From NCBI GenBank assembly GCA_028693155.1, contig JAQUVY010000006.1, forward strand, positions 1-48,872: a DNA stretch of 48,872 nt. Reading direction: 5' to 3'. This document shows positions 1-8,276 of the stretch, piece after piece. Position 1 is the stretch's first letter; each line of letters starts with the position of its first letter. Source of the stretch: Eubacteriales bacterium. Its GTDB lineage: Bacteria > Bacillota > Clostridia > Christensenellales > UMGS416. Made by a program: the position numbers and the translations under genes. The notes beneath the pieces are model-generated. The model was given only the letters and a program-made list of their open reading frames with translations, had not been told where the DNA came from and made no database searches.

Positions 1-1
1 T

Positions 2-91
2 CTTAATTACTACAACAACCGCCGTAGCAAGGCAAAGCTAAAGGGCTTGCCACCTGCAATTCACAGACAACAAGCCCTCTCGGTTGCTTAA
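2..91 (+). mobile_element. 3' end of IS3-family (IS150-like) transposase OrfB, truncated by window edge
   Basis: Frame from nt 2 reads LNYYNNRRSKAKLKGLPPAIHRQQALSVA*, the typical C-terminus of IS3-family OrfB (YYN..R...KLKG..P). Confidence 0.85.
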
Positions 92-99
92 TAAAAATA

Positions 100-121
100 T
101 TTGTCTAACTTTTTGGGGTCA
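100..121 (+). repeat. Terminal inverted repeat (right end) of the IS3-family element
   Basis: TTTGTCTAACTTTTTGGGGTCA; its complement TGACCCCAAAAAGTTAGACAAA resembles IS150-group ends and lies 8 nt after the orfB stop. Confidence 0.75.
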
Positions 122-154
122 CTTCACATACGCGAGGGTCTCTTTCTTTTTCAT
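122..154 (-). pseudogene. 5' fragment of an ORF (MKKKETLAYVK) truncated by the IS element
   Basis: Minus strand AACGGAGGTGAGAAGT-ATG AAA AAG AAA GAG ACC CTC GCG TAT GTG AAG, then TGA supplied by the IS end. SD GGAGG with 8-nt spacing. Confidence 0.6.
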
Positions 155-214
155 ACTTCTCACCTCCGTTGCTGGCAAAAGTATGAACGGAGGCGCAAAA
201 AGCTATACCTTTTT

Positions 215-1687
215 TCAGCTTTCTTCGGTGATTTGCGGCTGCGCCGCGGGTGCCTCCTGCGGGCAAATCACCGTCACAGCAAAGGTCACCGCGACTCCCA
301 GCACCATGGCAATCACGCCAGCCGTGGGAGAATCCACAAAGGTGAACACGCCCCAGCGCGGCAGCAAATTCAGCAGCACCGCAGCGCCAAAGCCCGTCAG
401 CATTCCCGCCCAGGCGGCGGCCTTGCCGGTGCGCCGGTTCCACAGCCCCAGCAGGAACGGCCCCAGGAACGCGCCTGACAGCGTGCCCCAGGAGATGGAC
501 ATCAGCGTCACGATCGTCTCAATCTTAAACACCGCCAGCAGCACCGACACGGCAACAAACGCGCCGCACAGCACACGCATCAGCAACTTTACCTTCTTCT
601 CCGGCATCGCGGGGCAAAAGACTCCCTTGATCAGATCCATCGACAAAGCCGAGCTGGCCGTCAGCACCACCGAGGACAGCGTGGACATGCTGGCCGACAG
701 CACCAGGATCACCACCACCCCCAGCAGGATCTCTCCGCCCACGCTGCCCAACAGCGCCGTGTTGAGCATGGTCGGCACGATGGAATCCACATTTGCCGGC
801 ATTTCCTGCATATACAGCCGACCAAACACGCCCAGAAAATAAGCGCCGCCGCCCACCACCAGCGCAAACAGCGTGGAAATGACCGTGGCTTTATTGATGG
901 ACTTCTCATCCCTTATGGCATAAAATTTGTGAATCATCTGCGGCAGACCCCAGCTGCCCAAAGAGGTGAGCAGAACCAGGGAAATCAGCTTCCACACATC
1001 GGTGGTGCGAAACAGGGAGGTCAGGTCCGGGTCGACGGCAAAGAGCTTGTCCATGCCCGCCGCGAAGCCGCCCACCGCAGGGTTGGAGACCACCTTGACG
1101 ATCACCAGCGCCACACCCACGATCATAATGATGCCCTGGAAAAAATCGGAAAGCGCGGTGGCGAAATAGCCGCCCATGACCAGATAAATCGCCGTAAGCA
1201 CGGCCATGCCCAAAATGCAATAAATAAACGGGATGCCAAAAGCCGCTTCAAAAAGGTAACTCAAGCCCTGATAGACCGAAGCCGAATACGGAACCATGAA
1301 AACGAAAATGAGCAGCGCCGAAAAGATCTTCAGGTTTCGGCTGCCGAAGCGCGCCTCAAAGAACTCCGGCATGGTGCTGACCCCCAGCTCGTGGGTCATA
1401 CGGCGGGTTTTCTTGGCCAGCACCAACCACGCCAGCAAGCTGCCGATCAACGCGTTTCCGATGCCGATCCATACGGCAGACAGGCCAAAGTTCCATCCGA
1501 AACGCCCGGCATAGCCAATAAAAATGACAGCCGAAAAATACGTTGTGCCATAGGCAAACGCACTCATCCACGGGCCCACGTTGCGCCCGCCGAGAAAGAA
1601 GTCTTTTAGGCTGCTGGTTCGTTTGGAGGAGTAGATCGCGATGGCGATCAAAATTGCGGCGTACACGCCAAAGAGCAAAAATTGCAT
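215..1687 (-). CDS. Sodium:solute symporter (SSS family)
   Basis: Start MQFLLFGVYAAILIAIAIYSSKRTSSLKDFFLGGRNVGPW; multi-TM; SSS motifs. ORF-track start at 1822 is probably too early. Confidence 0.9.
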   Translation of the reverse strand: MQFLLFGVYAAILIAIAIYSSKRTSSLKDFFLGGRNVGPWMSAFAYGTTYFSAVIFIGYAGRFGWNFGLSAVWIGIGNALIGSLLAWLVLAKKTRRMTHELGVSTMPEFFEARFGSRNLKIFSALLIFVFMVPYSASVYQGLSYLFEAAFGIPFIYCILGMAVLTAIYLVMGGYFATALSDFFQGIIMIVGVALVIVKVVSNPAVGGFAAGMDKLFAVDPDLTSLFRTTDVWKLISLVLLTSLGSWGLPQMIHKFYAIRDEKSINKATVISTLFALVVGGGAYFLGVFGRLYMQEMPANVDSIVPTMLNTALLGSVGGEILLGVVVILVLSASMSTLSSVVLTASSALSMDLIKGVFCPAMPEKKVKLLMRVLCGAFVAVSVLLAVFKIETIVTLMSISWGTLSGAFLGPFLLGLWNRRTGKAAAWAGMLTGFGAAVLLNLLPRWGVFTFVDSPTAGVIAMVLGVAVTFAVTVICPQEAPAAQPQITEES

Positions 1688-1759
1688 AGGGGTATCCTGC
1701 CTTTCTTCCATGCTGCTGAAAATACCCGGTAAAAATCCGGCTACCATACTACGTTTTCG

Positions 1760-1788
1760 ATTATACCTTGCCCGAAGAAGTGATGCAA
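1760..1788 (-). promoter_or_regulatory. Sigma-A-like promoter for the symporter
   Basis: Minus strand TTGCAT-17 nt-TATAAT upstream of the start at 1687. Confidence 0.65.
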
Positions 1789-1860
1789 CCCCGGATTCGG
1801 CGGCATCTTTTCTTTTTTGCAAATTATTGCTATACTTAAAAAAAGCAAGGAGGCTCTCCC

Positions 1861-2136
1861 ATGTCCAATGCCGCTGCTTATCCCGTTTCCAAGCTTACCC
1901 GCCCGGGTGTTTCCATTGCCGCGTTGGTCTGCGGTCTGGTGGGGTTTTTGCTCAATCCGCTCTAGCTGGTTTTCGTCGCGGCGGTCGTGCTGGGCATCGT
2001 GGAGCTTTGCCAGCGGGCACCGGGCAAGGGCATGGCCACGGCCGGCCTTTTGCCGGGCATCGCTTCGGGCACCGTGCAATTGATCGTTGATCTTGTCCTG
2101 AGCGTATTTACGATGGGTCTGTGCTTTTTCATTTAA
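1861..2136 (+). pseudogene. DUF4190-like small membrane protein interrupted by an in-frame TAG
   Basis: RBS AAGGAGG then MSNAAAYPVSKLTRPGVSIAALVCGLVGFLLNPL*LVFVAAVVLGIVELCQRAPGKGMATAGLLPGIASGTVQLIVDLVLSVFTMGLCFFI; TAG at 1963-1965, same frame open to TAA at 2134-2136. Confidence 0.7.
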
Positions 2137-2150
2137 CCCATACACAGAAC

Positions 2151-2187
2151 AACCCCGCCTAAGTGCGAAGTGCACTTCGACGGGGTT
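2151..2187. terminator. Probable bidirectional terminator between the DUF4190-like gene and thrS
   Basis: AACCCCG cct AAGTGC gaagt GCACTT cga CGGGGTT followed by T-rich sequence; convergent genes on both sides. Confidence 0.55.
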
Positions 2188-2214
2188 ACCTTTTATTGCG
2201 TTATATTTTATCGG

Positions 2215-4122
2215 TTAAAAAATCACTTTATCCGCGATCTCCTTGCCGGCGGCGGCAAGGAAGTCGTCCACGGACATGGAGACCGTATCCTCCGCGCCGC
2301 GCTTGCGCACCGCCAAAGTGCCTTCCTCCACCTCTTTATCGCCCAGCACCAGCAAATAAGGCACCTTCTCCAGACGGGCCTCGCGAATCTTGAAGCCGAT
2401 CTTCTCGTTGCGGGCATCTACCTCCGCACGCACGCCCGCCGCATCCAACCGCTTGGCAACGTCAGCCGCATATTCCTGCGCGCGGTCGGTGATGGTGAGC
2501 AGCTTGACCTGCACCGGTGCCAGCCACAGCGGGAACGCGCCGGCAAAATGCTCGGTGAGAATGCCGATGAAGCGCTCGATAGAACCGAAAACCACGCGGT
2601 GGATCATGATGGGACGATGCTTTTCGCCGTCTGCGCCCACGTACTCCAGCTCGAAACGCTCAGGCAGCTGGCTGTCCAGCTGCACGGTGCCGCACTGCCA
2701 GGTACGACCCAGGCAGTCCTCCAGATGGAAGTCCAGCTTGGGGCCGTAAAACGCGCCGTCGCCCTCGTTGATGGTGAAGCTCTTGCCCATCTCGGTGATG
2801 GCTTCCTTCAGCGTGTTTTGATTTTCCTCCCACTCCTCTTCGCTGCCGATGTGATCCTTGGGCATGGTGGACAGCTCAATGTCATATTTTAAACCAAAGA
2901 GGGAATATACCTCGTCAAAAAGGCGAACCACACCCTTGATCTCGTCCTTCATCTGATCGCGCGTCATAAAGATATGCGCATCGTCCTGGGTGAAGCAGCG
3001 CACGCGGAACAGCCCATGCAGGGTACCCGAGGCCTCATGGCGATGCACCAGACCCAGCTCGCCGCAGCGCAAGGGCAGGTCGCGGTAGGAATGCGGCTCT
3101 GCCTTGTACACCAGCATTCCGCCGGGGCAGTTCATGGGCTTGACCGCGAACTCCGTCTCGTCGATGACGGTGGTGTACATATTTTCTTTGTAGTGATCCC
3201 AGTGGCCGCTTCTCTCCCACAGTTGGCGGTTCAGGATGATGGGCGTGGAGATCTCCGTATAGCCATAGCGCTTATGCACCTGACGCCAATAATCGATGAG
3301 GGTGTTTTTCAGGGTCATGCCCTTGGGCAAAAAGAACGGGAAGCCGGGGCCCTCGTCCATCAGCAAAAACAGACCCAGCTCCTTGCCGAGCTTGCGGTGG
3401 TCGCGCCGCTTGGCCTCTTCAATGCGGGTAATATAGGCGTCCAGATCGGCCTTCTTGTCAAACGCGGTGGCGTAAATGCGCTGAAGCATCTTGTTCTTCT
3501 CATTGCCGCGCCAGTACGCGCCCGCCAGCGACATGAGCTTATAGGCCTTGATGCCGCCGGTGCTTTTCAAGTGCGGCCCGGCGCACAGGTCGGTATAATC
3601 CCCTTGTTTATAGAAGGAGATCACGGCGTCCTCAGGCAAGTCGCGGATGAGCTCCACCTTGTAGGGCTCTCCCTTTTCCTGCATAAAGGCGATGGCCTCT
3701 TCGCGGGGCAGTTCAAAGCGCTCCAGGGGCAGATCTTCCTTGATGATCTTCTTCATCTCCGCCTCGATGGCCTCCATGTCGGCGGGGGTAAATGCGCGCT
3801 CGGTGTCAAAATCGTAGTAAAAGCCGTTCTCAATGGCCGGGCCAATGGCCAGCTTCGCCTCGGGGAACAGGCGCTTTACCGCCTGCGCCATCACGTGGGA
3901 CGCCGTATGGCGATAAACCGCGCGCCCTGCCTCATCGGCAAAGGTCAGCGCGTTCAAAACGCAGTCCTTCTCTAATACGGTTGAGCTCTCATGCATCTGT
4001 CCGTCGATCTCCACGGCCAGCGTGTGGCGCGCCAGCCCCTGGCTGATCTGAGCGATTACGTCAATGGCACGGCTTCCGGCCGCAAATTCCCTTTTTGATC
4101 CATCCTTCAGGGTTGCAAACAT
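2215..4122 (-). CDS. thrS: Threonyl-tRNA synthetase
   Basis: TGS domain start MFATLKDGSKREFAAGS; TASHVMAQAVKRLFPEAKLAIGP; class II motifs; T-box leader upstream. Confidence 0.97.
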   Translation of the reverse strand: MFATLKDGSKREFAAGSRAIDVIAQISQGLARHTLAVEIDGQMHESSTVLEKDCVLNALTFADEAGRAVYRHTASHVMAQAVKRLFPEAKLAIGPAIENGFYYDFDTERAFTPADMEAIEAEMKKIIKEDLPLERFELPREEAIAFMQEKGEPYKVELIRDLPEDAVISFYKQGDYTDLCAGPHLKSTGGIKAYKLMSLAGAYWRGNEKNKMLQRIYATAFDKKADLDAYITRIEEAKRRDHRKLGKELGLFLLMDEGPGFPFFLPKGMTLKNTLIDYWRQVHKRYGYTEISTPIILNRQLWERSGHWDHYKENMYTTVIDETEFAVKPMNCPGGMLVYKAEPHSYRDLPLRCGELGLVHRHEASGTLHGLFRVRCFTQDDAHIFMTRDQMKDEIKGVVRLFDEVYSLFGLKYDIELSTMPKDHIGSEEEWEENQNTLKEAITEMGKSFTINEGDGAFYGPKLDFHLEDCLGRTWQCGTVQLDSQLPERFELEYVGADGEKHRPIMIHRVVFGSIERFIGILTEHFAGAFPLWLAPVQVKLLTITDRAQEYAADVAKRLDAAGVRAEVDARNEKIGFKIREARLEKVPYLLVLGDKEVEEGTLAVRKRGAEDTVSMSVDDFLAAAGKEIADKVIF

Positions 4123-4147
4123 GATCCCTTTCTCCTTTTCCTTGAAA

Positions 4148-4368
4148 TAAAAAAACCGCCCCTTCTGCTGCATATCACAGCAAAAGGGGCGGTCAAAGTT
4201 CCGCGGTTCCACCCTTCATTTCGGCTCTTATGCGCTGTAGAGGGCGCACCCATGCCGCTGTGGAGGTGGTCTTGGGCATCTCCGCGGCCAGATGCTTGCA
4301 GCTTGGTGCATCTGTCTCTGTTAGCCGGGTAAAATGCTTACTCTTCTCCGTCCTTGCGGGAATTATTG
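4148..4368 (-). promoter_or_regulatory. T-box leader of thrS
   Basis: Minus strand carries AGGGTGGAACCGCGG (T-box), a GAGTA motif, an AGATGC...GCATCT stem-I arm and ACC triplets usable as a Thr specifier; terminator hairpin ACCGCCCC...GGGGCGGT plus a U-rich tail at 4142-4193. Confidence 0.92.
4155..4193 (-). terminator. T-box intrinsic terminator
   Basis: ACCGCCCCTTTTGCTGTG..CAGCAGAAGGGGCGGT followed by TTTTTTTT on the minus strand. Confidence 0.9.
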
Positions 4369-4374
4369 TCTGTC

Positions 4375-4403
4375 ATGATACCCCACGCGCGGGGGATTGT
4401 CAA
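4375..4403 (-). promoter_or_regulatory. thrS promoter
   Basis: TTGACA-17 nt-TATCAT on the minus strand, just upstream of the T-box leader. Confidence 0.75.
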
Positions 4404-4411
4404 GGGGCTTT

Positions 4412-5347
4412 TTATCTTGCTTCGCGGTCATAGGGCACCGACAGGGATGCCGGCGCGCCGTCGCTGCGCTTTCCTCCGACCTTGCCCGTGCCAAAGATCA
4501 TCACTGCCAGCGTAAGCAGGTAAGGCAGCATATTGAAGAGCTGTGTGGGAATGCTGATCCCCACCGCCTGCAGGCGCAGACCTAAAATGGCAACCAACCC
4601 GAACAAATACGACCCCAGCAGCGCCTTCCACGGATTCCAGCGGGCGAAAATGACCAGCGCCACGGCGATCCAGCCCTGACCGGCCGAAATGTTCTCCATC
4701 CAGGTGTTGTTGTAAGCCAGCGTGAGAAACACGCCCGCCAGCCCCGCCATCATGCCGCCGAAAATGGTGCAGCCATATTGCACGGCAAACACGTTGACAC
4801 CGGCTGCGTCCGTCGCTGCCGGGTTTTCCCCCGCGCTGCGGATCTTCATGCCCAGGGAGGTTTTGGAAAGCACAAACCACAGCACCGGAACCATCAATAT
4901 GGCCACATAGACCAAGGGTGTCTGGTTAAACAAGGCTTCCCCCACCACGGGGATGGAACGCAGGCCCGGAATGGGCGCGTTATGAAAGAGCGTATCGGTG
5001 ACCACGCCCACCACGTCTTTTCCCAAAAAGGCCGAAAGGCCCGTTCCGAAAATGGTCAGCGCCAGTCCGCTCACCACCTGGTTGGCTTTGAGCGTGATGC
5101 ACAAAAAGGCATGGATGGCGGCCATCAGCCCGCCGGCCAACACGCCCACCAGAATTGCCAGCAGCAAGCTGTTGCTTTTTACCGCGGTAATGTAACCCGC
5201 TACGGCGCCTACCAGCATCATGCCTTCCACGCCCAGGTTCAGGATGCCGCCCTTTTCGGTGACGATCTCGCCCAAAGAAGCCAGCAAATACGGCGTTCCG
5301 GCGGCCACCATGGCGGTCATAAGACCAGTAATCATACTAAGATCCAT
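4412..5347 (-). CDS. ABC transporter permease (BMP/nucleoside-type, BPD_transp_2)
   Basis: GTPYLLASLGEIVTEKGGILNLGVEGMMLVGAV motif; follows a second permease and a dual-ABC ATPase. Confidence 0.9.
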   Translation of the reverse strand: MDLSMITGLMTAMVAAGTPYLLASLGEIVTEKGGILNLGVEGMMLVGAVAGYITAVKSNSLLLAILVGVLAGGLMAAIHAFLCITLKANQVVSGLALTIFGTGLSAFLGKDVVGVVTDTLFHNAPIPGLRSIPVVGEALFNQTPLVYVAILMVPVLWFVLSKTSLGMKIRSAGENPAATDAAGVNVFAVQYGCTIFGGMMAGLAGVFLTLAYNNTWMENISAGQGWIAVALVIFARWNPWKALLGSYLFGLVAILGLRLQAVGISIPTQLFNMLPYLLTLAVMIFGTGKVGGKRSDGAPASLSVPYDREAR

Positions 5348-6488
5348 GCTTCTTGCCCCCCTTGAACAGCTTGCTTACCCCTTGCTTCACGCTGATCCCC
5401 ATGGCTTCCAGGTCGATCACCTTGCCGCCGATGTAGATCTTATAGCGCGTGAGAATATCAAACCCCAGCACGGAAAACAGCAGAATGCCCTGAATCATGG
5501 TAGCGATGGCGCCGGGGATGCCCTCGGTCTGCGCATAGCCGCCGCCGTTGGTCAGCCCGGCCATAAACAGCGACATGACCACAATGCCAAAGGGATTCAG
5601 CTTGGACAGCCAGGCGATGATCACGGCGGTAAAACCCATTCCGTTGGTCAGGTTGGCGTCCAGCCGATGGGCGCGGCCGGTCAGCTCCACCATGCCACCC
5701 AAGCCGCAAATGGCGCCGGAGATCAGGAGCACCAGCACCATGTTGCGCTTTACGTTGATGCCCGCATACTGCGCCGCCTTGGCGCTTTCTCCCGTTACGC
5801 GGATCTCATAACCCCAGCGGTTGCGAGACATGACAAACCAATAGATCACGACCAGCGCCAGCGCCAGCAAAATGCCCAGATGGATGCCGGAGGAGCCAAA
5901 CGTGGCCAGCCAGCCCTGCTTGGGCAGCAGCGGTGCCACGGGAAAGCCCTTTCCGTTGGGATCGCGCCAGGGCCCCAGCACCAGCGCCTGCACCAGCTTG
6001 AGCGCCACATAGTTGAGCATGAGCGTGGTTATGGTTTCGTTCGCCCCCAAATAGGCCTTGGGAATGCCCGCAATGGCACCCCACACCATGCCTGCCACGA
6101 TGGAGACCGTGGCCATCAACAGGATCATGGGCACACCCGACATATTGGGAAAATAGATCGGGATGGCCGCCGCCGCCATGGCACCCACCGCCATTTGCCC
6201 CTCAGCGCCGATGTTCCACAGCTTCACCTTAAACGCCAGCCCCACGCCGATGGAAAGAATGATCAGCGGGATGGCCGATTTAAACGTGTCGGCAATGCCG
6301 TAATCCGAAAAGAAGGGCTGGATAAACAAACAGTACAGAATGCTCCCGGTCTTTGCCGGCGTTTTGCCCACTGCCAGCAGCAGCAGCGCCGTAATCAGCA
6401 CCGCAAAGGCGATGGCCAGCACGCGCATCACAAACACGCCGGCCGAAGTGCCTGCGGAGCGTTTTTCAAACGTGAGAAACCGCTTCAA
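5337..6488 (-). CDS. ABC transporter permease (BMP/nucleoside-type)
   Basis: FKVKLWNIGAEGQMAVGAM, multi-TM; overlaps neighbouring ORFs, operon-like. Confidence 0.9.
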   Translation of the reverse strand: MKRFLTFEKRSAGTSAGVFVMRVLAIAFAVLITALLLLAVGKTPAKTGSILYCLFIQPFFSDYGIADTFKSAIPLIILSIGVGLAFKVKLWNIGAEGQMAVGAMAAAAIPIYFPNMSGVPMILLMATVSIVAGMVWGAIAGIPKAYLGANETITTLMLNYVALKLVQALVLGPWRDPNGKGFPVAPLLPKQGWLATFGSSGIHLGILLALALVVIYWFVMSRNRWGYEIRVTGESAKAAQYAGINVKRNMVLVLLISGAICGLGGMVELTGRAHRLDANLTNGMGFTAVIIAWLSKLNPFGIVVMSLFMAGLTNGGGYAQTEGIPGAIATMIQGILLFSVLGFDILTRYKIYIGGKVIDLEAMGISVKQGVSKLFKGGKKHGS

Positions 6489-8010
6489 TCTTCGCTACCT
6501 CCTCGGGAGTCGTCCCCATCATCATCATGCCGATGCGGCCGATCCGCGCCTCGGCTTTGTCCATAATCCCCATTACGCGCCCACGGTACAGCACCATAAT
6601 GCGGTCGCTGTATTTAAGCAGTGCGTCCAGATCCTCTGAAAGCATCAGCACGCCTGCGCCCCGATCCCGCTCGCTGACCAAAAGGTTGTAGATCATCTCC
6701 ATGGCGCCGATGTCCAACCCGCGCACGGGATAAGCCGCCACAATGGCCTTGGGTTCCAGCGACAGCTCCCTCGCCAGCACGACCTTTTGCAGGTTGCCCC
6801 CCGACATCAGCCGCACCGGCGCTTTTTTGTTGCCCACGGCGATGTCATACTCGGCAATGGCCTCGTCAACCTTGGCGTTGACCTTGGAATAATCAATATT
6901 CATGCCTTTGCCGGCCTCTTTGCTCCAATAAGTGCGCAAGAGGAGGTTATCCGCCATGTTCATGTTGCCCACCAGGCCTGTGCCCAGGCGATCCTCCGGA
7001 ACAAAAGCCAGCCCCTCATCAATGCGCCGACGCACACTTTCCCGGGTCATGTCCCGGCCGTTGAAGGTGAGCGTTCCCTGCTCCGCGGGGCGCAGCCCGC
7101 AAATGGCCTCGGTCAGTTCGCGCTGCCCGTTGCCCGCCACGCCTGCCACACCCAGGATCTCTCCGGCGCGCAGGGAAAAGCTGATTTCATCCACCGCCAC
7201 GGTGCCCTTTACGCCCAGAACCCTCAGATCCTTCACGCAAAGCACGTCTTCGCCCGGGGTTCCCCGGGGAACATTGGCGTCGATCTTGATATTTTCGTTC
7301 ATCATCATGGAGGTCAGGTTCTGATAATTGATCTCCTCCCCCTGCGCAGCGCCTGAAAGTTTTCCTCGGCGCATCACCGTGACGCGATCCGCCACGTCGC
7401 AAACCTCCGCCAGCTTATGGGTAATGATGATAATGGTGCATCCGTTGCGGGCCATCTCTCGCAGGGTATCGAAAAGCCGGGTGCTCTCCTGCGGGGTCAG
7501 CACGGCGGTGGGTTCGTCCAAAACCAGGATACGCGCGTTGCGATAAAGCATCTTCAGGATCTCCACCCGCTGCTGCTCACCCACGGACAACTGCCAAACA
7601 TACGCGTTCATGTCCAGCTCCAGCGCGTTGGCCGTCGCAACGGCGGCAATATCCTGAGCCATTTTCTTCTTGTTCACCAAAAAGCCGGTTTTTTCATGAC
7701 CCAAAGCAACATTTTCCGCAACGGTAAAATTATCCACCAGCTTAAAATGTTGATGGATCATGCCGATCCCGGCAGAAATCGCATCGGCCGGGCGGTGAAA
7801 GTCCTGCTTTTTTCCTTCAATCAGGATGTCGCCGCTGTCCGGGCGGTATAAACCGGCCAAAATGTTCATCAATGTGGATTTTCCTGCGCCGTTTTCCCCC
7901 AGCAGCGCATGGATCTCGCCGCGATATGCGGTAAAGTCCACATTTTCGTTGGCCATGACTCCCGGGAACCCTTTGGTGATTCCCCGCAATTCAACTGTCG
8001 CTTCGGGCAT
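6466..8010 (-). CDS. ABC transporter ATP-binding protein with two NBDs (nucleoside/sugar type)
   Basis: MPEATVELRGITKGFPGVMANENVDFTAYRGEIHALLGENGAGKSTLMNILAG; second, degenerate NBD. Start at 8010 preferred over 8172. Confidence 0.93.
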   Translation of the reverse strand: MPEATVELRGITKGFPGVMANENVDFTAYRGEIHALLGENGAGKSTLMNILAGLYRPDSGDILIEGKKQDFHRPADAISAGIGMIHQHFKLVDNFTVAENVALGHEKTGFLVNKKKMAQDIAAVATANALELDMNAYVWQLSVGEQQRVEILKMLYRNARILVLDEPTAVLTPQESTRLFDTLREMARNGCTIIIITHKLAEVCDVADRVTVMRRGKLSGAAQGEEINYQNLTSMMMNENIKIDANVPRGTPGEDVLCVKDLRVLGVKGTVAVDEISFSLRAGEILGVAGVAGNGQRELTEAICGLRPAEQGTLTFNGRDMTRESVRRRIDEGLAFVPEDRLGTGLVGNMNMADNLLLRTYWSKEAGKGMNIDYSKVNAKVDEAIAEYDIAVGNKKAPVRLMSGGNLQKVVLARELSLEPKAIVAAYPVRGLDIGAMEMIYNLLVSERDRGAGVLMLSEDLDALLKYSDRIMVLYRGRVMGIMDKAEARIGRIGMMMMGTTPEEVAKIEAVSHV

Positions 8011-8161
8011 GGTATACGCTTCCCTCCGTGTTTTTTGAAAACAGGACGGCGGCGCTCCGCAAGGAAGTGTCGCCGGCAGATTCCGAATTTCTTTTTTATC
8101 ATAGCGGATGGAACACGGCGCGGCAAGAGCCTTTCGCCATTTTTCCATCCTGCTGAACAGC

Positions 8162-8199
8162 TTTTCTCGCAATCGCCCGCAAGAGCGATTGTGAGAAAA
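8162..8199 (-). promoter_or_regulatory. Intercistronic hairpin 1
   Basis: TTTTCTCGCAATCGC-8 nt-GCGATTGTGAGAAAA, 14 of 15 complementary. Confidence 0.65.
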
Positions 8200-8223
8200 A
8201 ATGTACAGTGAAAAAATAAAATA

Positions 8224-8255
8224 CCGGCTGCCGCGCTACGCGGCACGACAGCCGG
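8224..8255 (-). terminator. Intercistronic hairpin 2 / attenuating terminator after the BMP lipoprotein gene
   Basis: CCGGCTGTCGTGCCGCGTAGCGCGGCAGCCGG followed by TATTTTATTTTTT on the minus strand. Confidence 0.7.
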
Positions 8256-8276
8256 AAGATCTACAGATTGGAACGC

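Noticed and set aside
5220-6566. Long + strand ORF (448 aa) opposite the permease gene
   Set aside because: Low-complexity His/Gln/Arg-rich translation without domain features; the opposite strand encodes a clear ABC permease. Shadow ORF of GC-rich coding DNA.
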